From contig CBDCHL010000001.1 in the NCBI GenBank assembly GCA_965217195.1, forward strand, positions 1-64,000: a stretch of 64,000 nt of DNA, in the 5' to 3' direction. The notes beneath the pieces are model-generated. The model was not told the DNA's origin. It worked only from the letters and a program-made list of their open reading frames with translations, and made no database searches. The DNA is from UBA6623 sp965217195. Its GTDB lineage: Bacteria; Acidobacteriota; Terriglobia; Bryobacterales; UBA6623. This document shows, one piece after another, positions 8,216 through 16,444 of this stretch. The position numbers and the translations under genes were made by a program. The stretch's first letter is position 1. Each line of letters begins with the position of its first letter.

Positions 8216-9814
8216 ATGAGTCTCTCCCTTACTCCCCTTGACTGGTTTGTTTGCCTGACCACCGTCGTTGCCAGCATCGCCATTGGCCTCTACGTGGCGG
8301 TTCGTACTCACGCGGCTGAAGATAGTGCAAACTTCTTTTTGGCCGGGCGCAGGTTGACCTGGCCCATCATCGGCGCGTCGCTGTTCGCCACCAACATTGG
8401 CGCCGAGCACTTAGTCGGCCTCTCTGGCGACTCCTATCGCTACGGGCTCCGCGCCGCGACGGTGGAGCTCGCTACGGTTCTCAGCATTGGGGTCGCCGCG
8501 GCGCTCCTCGTCCCTCACTACATCCGCAACCAGATCTTTACCATCCCCGAATTCCTGGAGATGCGCTACAACCGCACGGCACGGGCTTTGTTTTCGGGTT
8601 TGATGCTGGTGATCTGCGTGATGACCAAGATGGCCTTCAGCCTCTTTGCAGGCGCCCTTGTTATCCACGGTCTGTTCGGGTGGGATGTCATGACCGTGGT
8701 CGCTGCGCTGGGCATTGTGGCCGGGATCATCACGATGATCGGCGGCTTCACTACGGTGGCGTATACGGATTCGATCCAGGCGCTGATCATGATCTTCGGC
8801 TGCGGTCTGATGCTCCTTTTCGGCTTGGATAAGGTGGGCGGTTGGAGCGGACTTGTGGCGACAGCCCCGGAGGCTATGAAGATCGCCGCCCCGTACGACG
8901 ACCCTAACTTTCCGTTTTGGGGCATCGTGATTGGTGCGGCCCTGTGGGGAACCTTCTACTGGGGCGTGGACCAAGTCACCGTGCAGCGGGTGCTCGGCGC
9001 ACGGAACTTGCAGCAGGCACGCTGGGGAAGCATGTTCGCGATTCTGCTAAAGCTGACACCCGTCTTCCTCTTCGCCGTGCCCGGTGTAATTGCGTTCGCT
9101 CTATTCCCAGGGCGCGAGGCGAAGACCACCTTTGTCACCTTGCTCAATGAGCTGCTGCCGACGGGCTTGCGCGGTCTGGTGCTGGCGGCCCTACTGGCAG
9201 CACTGGTCTCTTCGCTGCTGGCAGTGATGAACTCGATCTCGACCCTGGTCGTCCGCGACTTCGTGCTCCACTTTCGACCTAACACGGGCGAGGCCGCGCA
9301 AGTCCATCTCGGTCGCGTCGCGATCGCCGTCGCGACCGTCCTGGGCGTTGCTGCCGCCTACCTTATCTATAGGACACCCGACGGGCTGTATAGATACCTT
9401 CAGGCCATTTCGATCTACCTGACGATGCCCGTCGTGCCTGCAATCCTGTTTGGGATCATCAGCAAGCGAGTCACGGTAAGGGGCGCGGTCGCTTCGGTGT
9501 TGGCCGGTGTAGCCTTGGCGGCGATCTTTGTTGCAGATCAGATGATGGGAGCGGCCGGGGAGACTGCCTTCCCGTGGCTCCACACAACTTTTACACTCAA
9601 CTACACCTACCGGGGAATGGTGGGACTACTGTCGTCAACCGCCATCCTATTCGCAATCTCCTCGGTCACGGCACAGACCTCTCCCGAGCGTCTACAGAAG
9701 ACGACGCTTGACTGGGACGCTCCAGCAGAGCGTTTTCACGGTTTGTCCGACTGGCGCTTGCAATTGGCGGGTCTCACCTTGGCCACCGCCAGCCTGTATG
9801 CCTGGCTGTGGTAG
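8216..9814 (+). CDS. Sodium:solute symporter (SSS family)
   Basis: A 532-residue polytopic membrane protein with about 13-14 hydrophobic spans. Family hallmarks are FFLAGRRLTWPIIGASLFATNIGAEH near the first spans (the SSS motif following the reentrant helix), TIPEFLEMRYN after span 3, the FTTVAYTDSIQALIM segment in span 6, and YWGVDQVTVQRVLGARNLQQAR in the mid loop. The last is typical of the SglT/SMCT branch that imports sugars or small organic solutes with Na+. The substrate cannot be assigned. It is divergent from the MBL gene and has no co-directional downstream partner before the IS3 remnant. Confidence 0.88.
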   Translation: MSLSLTPLDWFVCLTTVVASIAIGLYVAVRTHAAEDSANFFLAGRRLTWPIIGASLFATNIGAEHLVGLSGDSYRYGLRAATVELATVLSIGVAAALLVPHYIRNQIFTIPEFLEMRYNRTARALFSGLMLVICVMTKMAFSLFAGALVIHGLFGWDVMTVVAALGIVAGIITMIGGFTTVAYTDSIQALIMIFGCGLMLLFGLDKVGGWSGLVATAPEAMKIAAPYDDPNFPFWGIVIGAALWGTFYWGVDQVTVQRVLGARNLQQARWGSMFAILLKLTPVFLFAVPGVIAFALFPGREAKTTFVTLLNELLPTGLRGLVLAALLAALVSSLLAVMNSISTLVVRDFVLHFRPNTGEAAQVHLGRVAIAVATVLGVAAAYLIYRTPDGLYRYLQAISIYLTMPVVPAILFGIISKRVTVRGAVASVLAGVALAAIFVADQMMGAAGETAFPWLHTTFTLNYTYRGMVGLLSSTAILFAISSVTAQTSPERLQKTTLDWDAPAERFHGLSDWRLQLAGLTLATASLYAWLW

Positions 9815-10017
9815 AGCGAAGTCCATGCTGCCTTCGCAATCCGTTTTGGGTTCGGTCTGACTTGACTGACCCGAGGACGCGGTCACCCAATCCCATGCGT
9901 ATTAGCCGCTACCCAAGCAACCTTCCCGGCGAACACAAGATTAAGTTGAAGCGAAAAGGGTACGCCGACTCGGAACGCAAAGTGAGATAGCTGCCGAGCT
10001 TGAGAGCAATTGAGAGC

Positions 10018-10745
10018 CTAACCGCAGCACCGAAAAGCTCGGCATCCGAGCCGATCGAACAAGAATGATTCCGCCAGAGCGTTGTCGTAGGGATTGGCCT
10101 TGCGGCTCATGCTGATCTCGATGCCGTGCTGTTGGAGCAGATCCGTGTAGTCTCCGGAGGCGTACTGCACGCCGCGGTCGGAGTGATGTACCCATCCGGA
10201 CCCCACCTCGCGCGTTTGCAAGGCCATCCGCAACGCCGCCAGGGGCAACTGCGCCTCCAGAGTGCGGCCCAGCGACCAGCCGATCACCCGCCGCGAGAAG
10301 GCGTCCAACACCACCGCCAGATACACGAACTCCCGCCACAGCCGAAGGTAGGTGATGTCGGCCACCCAGAGTTGGTTCAGAGCGCTGATATCGAGCGTCG
10401 GCACGAGATTCGGATAAACCGCCAAGCCGTGCTCGGAATCGGTCGTTCGGATGAACTTCTTGCGCCGCAGACACAGCAGGTTGTCCTCACGCATGATGCG
10501 CTGCACGCGCTTGCGGTTGATCACCCAACCTTGGCGGCGGAGCTGAGCGGTGATGCGCCGCGAGCCGTAGGCGGGCATCTCCACGGCGATGCGCTGGATC
10601 GCATCACGCAGCGCCGTCTCGTTGCTGACCAGGGTTCTTGGCGAGCCCGATAGCAGGCCCCGCGGGGGACCTCCAGCACACGACACATCGCGGCCAACGA
10701 CATGCCCGCTCCCGTTTCCCGTTGTTGCTCGATCAACGTGATCAT
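10018..10745 (-). pseudogene. IS3-family transposase OrfB, frameshifted and C-terminally truncated
   Basis: The beginning (from 10745) reads MITLIEQQRETGAGMSLAAM and CRVLEVPRGACYRARQEPW in one frame. The frame then changes near 10640-10650 and continues as SNETALRDAIQRIAVEMPAYG in another. The rve catalytic core follows, with WVADITYL (first Asp), VHHSDRGVQYAS (second Asp) and NPYDNALAESF (Glu). Right after ESF the sequence diverges into 15 unrelated residues and a stop, so the last ~50 residues are missing. Confidence 0.75.
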
Positions 10746-11062
10746 CTTGTCTTTGAAGGCGCGGCGCTCGGCAGCTGTTGTTCCTCGATCCGCGCCAAGG
10801 CCCTTTTTAACAGTGCGTTCTCCATCGTCAGCCGGCCCACCATCTGCTCCAGCTCGCTAACGTGGACCTGCTCGTCATGCGGCTCGCGGTCGCGCTGAAA
10901 GGCTCGTTCGGGATCGCGGCGCAGCTGTTGCCGCCACTTGCTCAAAAGCGTCGGATGAATCTCATAGCGCCGCGCCACGGCGGCGACCGAGGCTCCCGCC
11001 TCGACCTGCCTCACCGCCCGCAACTTGAACTCGGCGGAAAACTTTCGCCTGGACAACGTCAT
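10742..11062 (-). CDS. IS3-family transposase OrfA (helix-turn-helix)
   Basis: About 106 residues, starting at MTLSRRKFSAEFKLRAV (ATG 11062; an upstream ATG at 11077 is in frame). It has the usual IS3 OrfA layout: a homeodomain-like HTH (VAAVARRYEIHPTLLSKW) and a C-terminal leucine zipper (VSELEQMVGRLTMENALLKR). OrfB starts in another frame just before its end, as expected for elements that fuse the two by frameshifting. It is intact, but its partner is broken. Confidence 0.8.
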   Translation of the reverse strand: MTLSRRKFSAEFKLRAVRQVEAGASVAAVARRYEIHPTLLSKWRQQLRRDPERAFQRDREPHDEQVHVSELEQMVGRLTMENALLKRALARIEEQQLPSAAPSKTR

Positions 11063-11248
11063 GGCACCTCTCTCCATTCACTGTAAAAAGATGCTTAACG
11101 AGTTGTCTCATTCTTGGGGTCCACTCCACTTCCCATCCCTCCTTCCCTTTCGCGGGGCCGGGGCGCTGTCCCGCATGTTATCCCCGGACCTCGTTTGTCG
11201 CGTTAACTCGGTGTGGGCGTCAAACCCTATCAGTTCGACCTTTCGGGG

Positions 11249-11449
11249 CTAGCGAATTCCTTGCCTCTTCAGATTGGCTACCCGTTCTTGCGCGTCAGCG
11301 ATGACCGCCTTTTCATCAGTAGCCTCCCCAAAAACTTGCCGGTACAGATCGTAGTAGGCGTCCGCCCAATCGGCTCTTGACAACTGGGCGTAGCGCTTCA
11401 TCAAATCAAAATCGTTACGAAAGTAGACCGGCCGTCTGTTCATGTCCAC
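11249..11449 (-). CDS. Hypothetical protein, third gene of a small accessory module
   Basis: A 66-residue, charged, probably helical protein (LMKRYAQLSRADWADAYYDLYRQVF). I do not recognise a family. It starts 9 bases after the stop of the gene before it, so it is likely cotranscribed with the HTH gene and the 99-residue gene upstream. The N terminus reads MDMNRRPVYFRNDFDLM, so the ATG at 11449 or a second one two codons later could serve as start. Confidence 0.5.
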   Translation of the reverse strand: MDMNRRPVYFRNDFDLMKRYAQLSRADWADAYYDLYRQVFGEATDEKAVIADAQERVANLKRQGIR

Positions 11450-11458
11450 GACGTCTGG

Positions 11459-11758
11459 TCACTCCAGATCGAAAAGACGCTGCAGATTCGAGGGGTCCAT
11501 AAGATTCGCCCGCACCGTGAAACCGAATAGGAAAAATAGGTGAGCCGTGATCTCGCTAGGGCAGCGGCTCGTTTTTTGCCCCCGCCGAATCGCTTCGTCG
11601 TGCAGCCGCGGTATGATCCCCGAACGCTCCAACGCCACGTACAACAACTCCGCCAAAATGGGGTCCATCTCGGCTTCTAAGCGGTCCTTGTTGAGCAACG
11701 AGTCGATCGAAACTACGATTTCTTCGGGCGTGTGCGGCAGGTGTTCTTGCTCCGACAT
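11459..11758 (-). CDS. Hypothetical protein, second gene of a small accessory module
   Basis: The 99-residue product from ATG 11758 (MSEQEHLPHTPEEIVVSID) is mostly helical and acidic at the N terminus, with a hydrophobic stretch AHLFFLFGFTV late in the protein. No family is recognised. An upstream in-frame ATG at 11887 would overlap the HTH gene by over 100 bases, so I prefer 11758, which leaves a 17-base gap. Conserved spacing with both neighbours supports a three-gene operon. Regulation would follow the HTH gene promoter. Confidence 0.5.
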   Translation of the reverse strand: MSEQEHLPHTPEEIVVSIDSLLNKDRLEAEMDPILAELLYVALERSGIIPRLHDEAIRRGQKTSRCPSEITAHLFFLFGFTVRANLMDPSNLQRLFDLE

Positions 11759-11775
11759 CCGTGCTATCCTCCCCA

Positions 11776-12153
11776 CTAGGTCTTCATGGCTGACTCGGGC
11801 TCGGCCACACTGCCTTCCGGCGCGACAGCGCCACTTCGGCTCGCTGCTCTCCAGCGCACCCGAAGGAACCCGAAGAAACTTCCCCAAGAGTCACTTTGCG
11901 CTGCTCTTGGTAACTTCCCGCCGCAACGTACGAAGCTCCCGTCCAAGGCCCTTTGAACTTTCGCCGAGGTCGTCTTGCCATTGGCGACCTTCGAGACCAC
12001 CGACTGATGCACGTCGGCTTTCACCGCCGCGCGAGACTGGATGCCGTTGTTTTCCTTGAAGAACTTCCGGCGGCCGAACTCATCCATTGCTAAGAGTTCC
12101 GCCAGTGTGGTAGGAACAAAACGTGTACCTGTATAGGTATGCATGCAGTCCAT
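11776..12153 (-). CDS. Small helix-turn-helix protein, probable autoregulator
   Basis: Up to 125 residues. An XRE-like helix-turn-helix is visible as SRAAVKADVHQSVVSKVANG followed by KTTSAKVQRAL, roughly residues 40-70. The C-terminal third is basic and low in predicted structure. A sigma-70-like promoter on this strand (TTGACA at 12183-12178, TAATCT at 12159-12154) would start transcription near 12147. That would leave the ATGs at 12153 and 12144 outside the message or leaderless; an ATG at 12087 preceded by GGCGGA is the best leadered start. An inverted repeat overlaps this promoter. The gene is head-to-head with the gene at 12213. Confidence 0.5.
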   Translation of the reverse strand: MDCMHTYTGTRFVPTTLAELLAMDEFGRRKFFKENNGIQSRAAVKADVHQSVVSKVANGKTTSAKVQRALDGSFVRCGGKLPRAAQSDSWGSFFGFLRVRWRAASRSGAVAPEGSVAEPESAMKT

Positions 12154-12171
12154 AGATTAAGTTGCATGCAT
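12139..12171. promoter_or_regulatory. Inverted repeat ATGCATGCA / TGCATGCAT, candidate operator
   Basis: Two perfect 9-bp arms (12139-12147 and 12163-12171) separated by 15 bp. Measured on the minus strand, one arm sits in the spacer between -35 and -10 and the other at the expected transcription start. This is a classic place for a repressor site, and the first gene encodes an HTH protein. Confidence 0.5.
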
Positions 12172-12183
12172 CGCATTTGTCAA
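12154..12183 (-). promoter_or_regulatory. Sigma-70-type promoter for the HTH gene module
   Basis: On the minus strand TTGACA (12183-12178) matches the -35 consensus fully. After 18 bases comes TAATCT (12159-12154), a good -10; with a 17-base spacer it would be TTAATC. Confidence 0.5.
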
Positions 12184-12212
12184 GAAGAAAAACGTTCCCG
12201 AGGGAAAATGTT

Positions 12213-12494
12213 TTGAAACACGTCCAGATCAGGCTGGAAGACCAAGACTTCGAACATGTGGACCGCAAACGCCACGAGCTGCGCTACCCTAGTCTTCAGC
12301 AGGCACTTAAAGACGCAGTACTTCGATGGGCCGATACGAAACAGCCCCCACCCCCATCCCCTTTCTTGAAGCTCGCCGCGGCCTTTGAAGCCTCCGCGCC
12401 GCGCGAAATTCTCCAGCTCATCGAAGACAACATGCGGCGCTTGGTCCGCGTCGAAGAGAAGATCAAGCCCAGACGCCGCAAAAAGACCGGCTGA
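12213..12494 (+). CDS. Hypothetical small protein, divergent from the HTH gene
   Basis: A 93-residue product from TTG 12213 with GAGGGA about 8 bases upstream; an alternative TTG at 12162 adds 17 residues. The N terminus (LKHVQIRLEDQDFEHVDRKR) has a beta strand then helices, which resembles ribbon-helix-helix proteins but is not a firm match. A proline run (PPPPSPF) links to a helical, very basic C terminus (IKPRRRKKTG). It may be a DNA-binding or antitoxin-like protein; this is inference only. Confidence 0.45.
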   Translation: MKHVQIRLEDQDFEHVDRKRHELRYPSLQQALKDAVLRWADTKQPPPPSPFLKLAAAFEASAPREILQLIEDNMRRLVRVEEKIKPRRRKKTG

Positions 12495-12704
12495 TGCTAT
12501 CCTCAAGTCGGATTGGCGGAGCGGGACGACAAATAGCTGTGGATTCCTGGTTCCCGGCTTATCGCCAAAACTCTGGAATCACGCTTATCCGCCCTGATCA
12601 ACCGGGGGAAATCGATTCTCAAATGCTGCTTTTGCTCCAGTGGCTCCTCGAACCGGCCGCTAGGTGGTTCCAGCATCTCTGGGAGTCCTTCGGCCTCACC
12701 CTCA

Positions 12705-13055
12705 TTGTTTTCGTCACGGTCTCTCCTTCACCTGCAGGAGCGTCTGAACCGCATCGGCAGACGCCTCGGGGAATTCTATAACCAAGGCGTAGCTCTTCAT
12801 CCGCGGTTCTCCAAGCGGAGAGGGCAGCCCATCGAGGATCGGACCGAACCCGCCAATGTTCGGACGGTTAAAGGACAACTCTATCGGCGACACTGGCTTT
12901 CGCCGGCGACTGCCGCCTATATCGCAGCCGACAGCCACGGCCCGCCTGAGCACTACATGGGCTTGAAGATCATCCGCGATCCTAGCAATATCGACATCGT
13001 TGCGAAGCCCGACCGCCGCTTGGAACGCCTGGCCCAAGTGATGCTAAGGTACTAG
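12705..13055 (+). CDS. Hypothetical protein, uncertain
   Basis: A basic ORF of about 116 residues from a TTG start; third codon positions are mostly G or C, in keeping with real genes here. Visible segments include HLQERLNRIGRRLGEFYNQ and PPEHYMGLKIIRDPSNIDIV. No family recognised and no good ribosome-binding site. The opposite strand also has an ORF (12714-13037), so the assignment is tentative. Confidence 0.35.
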   Translation: MFSSRSLLHLQERLNRIGRRLGEFYNQGVALHPRFSKRRGQPIEDRTEPANVRTVKGQLYRRHWLSPATAAYIAADSHGPPEHYMGLKIIRDPSNIDIVAKPDRRLERLAQVMLRY

Positions 13056-13201
13056 CCGAAGACAGCGGCGGCGCGTCCAAGTCGCGCAGAAATCCCCCTC
13101 CGAACGGCCCGGGCCGCCGTTCCTGTACCGACTCCCAGAAACAGCCCTAAAGCCCAATCGCCTTTCCGCCGATACTTCGGAAAATCCCCGGACATCGGCT
13201 T

Positions 13202-13510
13202 ATGACAAGAATCATCGAGTTTCCCGACAACAACGACCCGAACCCGATCCACAACATCCACCTGGAAGCCCTGCTGGATACCCAAATCCAAGGATTGCAT
13301 TTCATGAAAGAATCGCTCGAACAGCTCACCGCCGCCGAGCCCCGTACGTGCGATTTGTGCAGCAAGCCGGTTGATGTCGTTTACCCGACCAAACTCCAGT
13401 TCTGCAGCTTCCGCTGCTATGTGGACTTTCAACTCGACACTAACCTCGATCCCGAGCACGTTCGTCAAAACGCGCATTTCCCCAAGCCATTCGTTGTGCC
13501 CGACAACTGA
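13202..13510 (+). CDS. Small zinc-ribbon-like hypothetical protein
   Basis: A 102-residue acidic protein. The centre holds two cysteine pairs, CDLC (about residues 50-53) and CSFRC (about 68-72), separated by 14 residues, consistent with a zinc ribbon or treble clef. The N terminus starts MTRIIEFPDNNDPNPIHNIH. No specific family is recognised. The start lacks a clear Shine-Dalgarno. A G-rich tandem repeat follows shortly after its stop codon. Confidence 0.5.
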   Translation: MTRIIEFPDNNDPNPIHNIHLEALLDTQIQGLHFMKESLEQLTAAEPRTCDLCSKPVDVVYPTKLQFCSFRCYVDFQLDTNLDPEHVRQNAHFPKPFVVPDN

Positions 13511-13528
13511 GCGTTGCGCTACACTCCC

Positions 13529-13579
13529 GGGGGTTGGGGGTTGGGGGTTGGGGGTTGGGGGTTGGGGGTTGGGGGTTGG
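13529..13579. repeat. Tandem GGGGGTT heptamer repeat, seven copies
   Basis: Seven perfect GGGGGTT units plus GG. Eight closely spaced G-runs on the plus strand would readily fold into G-quadruplexes. It lies directly after the zinc-ribbon gene. Length is likely to vary between strains by slippage. Confidence 0.95.
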
Positions 13580-14171
13580 CGGGATTGCCGTTTGTTTTGT
13601 TGATTCGGCGTTTCCAGAATACGGCGCGGTTGTTGGAGTGCCAAGGGGCGGAGTTGGCTAAGTGATTCGGAATGATGGGGATGTGTTTTGAGATTGGCGT
13701 GACAGGTATTGGAGCAGAACCGGCTGCTTTGCGGCGGGTCTTTCTTGGGACCACTCCCTCCCCTGGCTTTTAAACATACAAAGGCCAGCTTAGTATGAGG
13801 TCAAGCCACGTGAACGTGGCCGGCCGTCAACCAGTGGGCGGGTCTTATCGACGGGCGTGTTCATCGGGCGTATGACAACGCTTGGCGAGGGTTCCTTGTC
13901 CGGGGTCTGTGATCCTGATCTTCCAGCGGTTCTTGTCTAACAACCGTCATTCGCTTGAGAAGGACCGCGAGGTCGCCCGTCCGCCCTCGAACTAGATCCT
14001 ATTTCAACGCAAGTTGGCCCCGACAGCACGCACCCGCCCTATAGGTCAATCTGCTGATTGTGTAAACGAAGCGGTAAGTGTAGCGTCAATTGTATAAGGT
14101 GTTGTCGGTTCGACCGGCCTTGTCACTGGGTACTTGAGCCCGGATCCGGTGTAACCTTGGAGTTGATTTTC
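13580..14171. other. Intergenic region upstream of the HEAT-repeat gene
   Basis: About 590 bases with no gene I can support. The minus-strand ORF 13440-13754 is mostly translated G-repeat complement (PQPPTPNP pattern) and is rejected. A small palindrome CCACGTGAACGTGG occurs at about 13806. I see nothing else. Confidence 0.4.
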
Positions 14172-16190
14172 TTGCGACTTAGAATTGCCAAAATCCTCGC
14201 CGTGGGTGTGGCGGTCTTTGCTGTGTTGGGGTCCGCGGCGGACGCTGACGTCGCAACGCTGTTTCGGGACTTGCGGGACCCGGATGCGAAGACGCGAGAG
14301 AAAGCCGTTCGCGGGATCGGGGAGCTGGGCCTCGGCCCGCGCGCCGTCAGACCGCTGCTCGATGCTCTCAATGATCCGGTTGGCGACGTAAGAGCCGTGG
14401 CCGCGAGTGCTTTGGGGCGCATGGGAGTCGACGCCAAGGAGGCGGTTCCGGCTCTGGTGCGTCTGCTGCGCGACCCGGAGGAGCGAGCGCGAGGTTCCGC
14501 GGCCGGGGCCCTTGCGGAAATCGGCGTTGTAACGCCGCGGGCGGTGCCCGCATTGGTGGATCTGTTTGGCGATGAGGTCGCCTGGGTGCGGCGTTCAGCG
14601 GTCTATGCCTTGAGTCGGTTCGGCCCGGCCGCCATGGAGGCCCTTCCGTGGCTAATTGACCGGCTTGGCGACCCGGACTCGACAGTTCGTGCGGCGGCGG
14701 CCGACGCCTTGGCTAGGCTCGATCCCCAGGGCGGCTCTGTCGTGGCTTTGCTCATTACCGCATTGCGGGACGAAGATGCGCATGTGCGTAGTACGGCGGC
14801 TAATTCGCTGGGCCTTCTTGGCCGAAACGCGCTAGAGGCGATTCCGGCGCTTGTCGAAACCCTCAACGATCCGGATAACGAGTTCTATGTTCGCAGCGGG
14901 GCGGCCGATGCTCTGGGCTACATGGGTCCGGAAGCACGTGTCGCCATCCCCGATCTCGCCCGCGCTCTGCGGGCCGAGCACGAGTGGATTCGTAATGCCG
15001 CCGGGCGAACGTTGGCGAAGATCGACCCACTTCCGGACGCGACGTCGGCGGAGATCGAGGGGCTGATCGACATGTATGTTCGTAGCGCTCCCGAGCTGGC
15101 TTCGACCAGCGCGGAGGACGCGAAAACTTTGGCTAGCTTGGGCCAGGCGCTGCGCAGCGAGGACCGGACGACCCGTACACAAGCCAGCGAGCTACTGAAG
15201 GATTTCGGGGTAGCGGCGCTGCCGGTATTGCAGGAAATGCTGACGGATGCGAACGAAGACGCGCAGGTGGAAGCCGCGCGGCGTCTTAAGGACCTGGGTT
15301 ACCGCGCCGGACCGGCCGTTCCGGCGTTGATTGAAGCGATCGGCGGCAGTACCGGCAGAGCTCGCGCGGCGATGATTCGGGCGATTGGAGCGACCGAAGA
15401 GAACGCCGCGCCGGCTGTTCCTCTCCTTATTGAGCTGTTGGGCGATTCGGAAACGAGAGAGGCATCTCTGGGCGCGTTTCGCAAGATAGGATGCGCGGCC
15501 AAGGAGGCCGTGGGACCCTTGACAGAGCTGTTGGGTGATTCCGACATCAGGATCCGAGGCAAGGCGGCGATGGCCTTGGCCGAAATCGGCTGCGGAGCGA
15601 AGTCCGCGGCGGCGGGGCTGATTGATTTGCTGGGGACGGACGAACCCTCGGCTCGCAACAACGCGCTCTATGCGTTGGCTAAGATCCGCCCTGAAGACGA
15701 TGAGACGGTTCAAGGGTTGATCGATGTCTTGGGCGACGAGAGCGGCATGATCCGTGAGAATGCCGCCTACGCGTTAGGTAAGATTGGACCGCCGGCGGCC
15801 GCGGCGGCCGGGCCGTTGACAGCTGTTTTGGAAGACTCCCGCGAAAGGGCCCGCAGTCGGGCCGCTTGGGCGCTTGGGTGGATTCGGGTGGGGAATCCGG
15901 CAATTGTCACGGCCCTTTTGAGAACTTTGAAGACGGATAGCCCGACGGTCCGAGGGCGAGCGGCGTGGGCTTTGGGGAAGCTAGGTCATCAAGGAGCGGT
16001 TCCGGCGTTGATAGGTGCGCTGGGCGACCCGTCCGCGGCGGTGCGGCGGCAGGCGGCTCAGGGGCTGGGTGCGCTGAAGGCGCGCGGGGCGGTTCCGGCG
16101 TTGCGACGGGCTCTTGAGGATGAGGATGGGTCCGTGCGGCGGGCGGCGGAGTATGCATTGCGGAAGATTGGGGACGAGGCGAGGCAGTAG
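14172..16190 (+). CDS. Exported HEAT/PBS-lyase-repeat protein
   Basis: About 672 residues built almost wholly of ~37-residue HEAT-like repeats with the recurring pattern DP-x-VR-x-x-AAxALGxxG followed by AVPALI or AIPAL, at least 14 units. They form an alpha-solenoid used for protein-protein contacts. I chose TTG 14172 because GGAG lies 9 bases upstream and the product then starts with a good signal peptide (RLRIAKILAVGVAVFAVLGS) ending before DADV. The longer ORF from 14058 adds an unlikely Cys-rich leader. A less regular linker near residues 290-330 separates two repeat blocks. Located upstream of lptD on the same strand, about 250 bp apart. Partner unknown. Confidence 0.75.
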   Translation: MRLRIAKILAVGVAVFAVLGSAADADVATLFRDLRDPDAKTREKAVRGIGELGLGPRAVRPLLDALNDPVGDVRAVAASALGRMGVDAKEAVPALVRLLRDPEERARGSAAGALAEIGVVTPRAVPALVDLFGDEVAWVRRSAVYALSRFGPAAMEALPWLIDRLGDPDSTVRAAAADALARLDPQGGSVVALLITALRDEDAHVRSTAANSLGLLGRNALEAIPALVETLNDPDNEFYVRSGAADALGYMGPEARVAIPDLARALRAEHEWIRNAAGRTLAKIDPLPDATSAEIEGLIDMYVRSAPELASTSAEDAKTLASLGQALRSEDRTTRTQASELLKDFGVAALPVLQEMLTDANEDAQVEAARRLKDLGYRAGPAVPALIEAIGGSTGRARAAMIRAIGATEENAAPAVPLLIELLGDSETREASLGAFRKIGCAAKEAVGPLTELLGDSDIRIRGKAAMALAEIGCGAKSAAAGLIDLLGTDEPSARNNALYALAKIRPEDDETVQGLIDVLGDESGMIRENAAYALGKIGPPAAAAAGPLTAVLEDSRERARSRAAWALGWIRVGNPAIVTALLRTLKTDSPTVRGRAAWALGKLGHQGAVPALIGALGDPSAAVRRQAAQGLGALKARGAVPALRRALEDEDGSVRRAAEYALRKIGDEARQ

Positions 16191-16444
16191 GGATTGCGCC
16201 CGGCCGCTTGGCGGCCGGTCCTTAGCCCACCCCTCGCCCCCGAACGACCTTGTTAACGGTCGGTCGCCCGAGTGGAAATCTTTCTTGGCTGTCGGTAGGG
16301 TTCTCGGGGCTGACGCTCCTGGCTGGTATTGACTTGTCCTCTGTCTTGGACCGGGGCGCGAAACGTCATGCACAATACGGCTGCCCCCTTTCATTGCAAG
16401 GCCGATCACTGTGAAGGGGATCTGTTTCCGCCTATGCTGGATAG

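Larger units (their letters stand above)
10018..11123 (-). mobile_element. IS3-family element remnant, truncated at its left side
   Basis: The region carries IS3-type OrfA and a broken OrfB on the minus strand. The right end is probably near 11123, where the outward sequence reads inward as TGGACCCCAAGAATGAG, typical of IS3 ends; this boundary is approximate. The left end is missing because OrfB stops making sense shortly after the DDE glutamate, near 10060. With a frameshift inside OrfB as well, the element is not autonomous. Confidence 0.75.

Noticed and set aside
9992..10044. Inverted pair TGCCGAGCTT / AAGCTCGGCA as a terminator for the symporter gene
   Set aside because: The loop is over 30 bases and no T-tract follows; it is more likely linked to the IS3 deletion end or chance.
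3566..11123. Composite transposon bounded by the IS630 and IS3 elements
   Set aside because: The two belong to different families with unrelated ends, and the IS3 copy is defective; they cannot mobilise the segment together.
12714..13037. Minus-strand ORF opposite the tentative gene at 12705
   Set aside because: No recognisable family or ribosome-binding site; the plus-strand frame has a better third-position GC bias, though the choice is weak.
13529..13579. Possible CRISPR or VNTR array with functional units
   Set aside because: The unit is seven bases with no spacers, so it is a microsatellite, not a CRISPR.
16200..16225. GC-rich hairpin after the HEAT gene as a terminator
   Set aside because: The stem is plausible but there is no T-tract.
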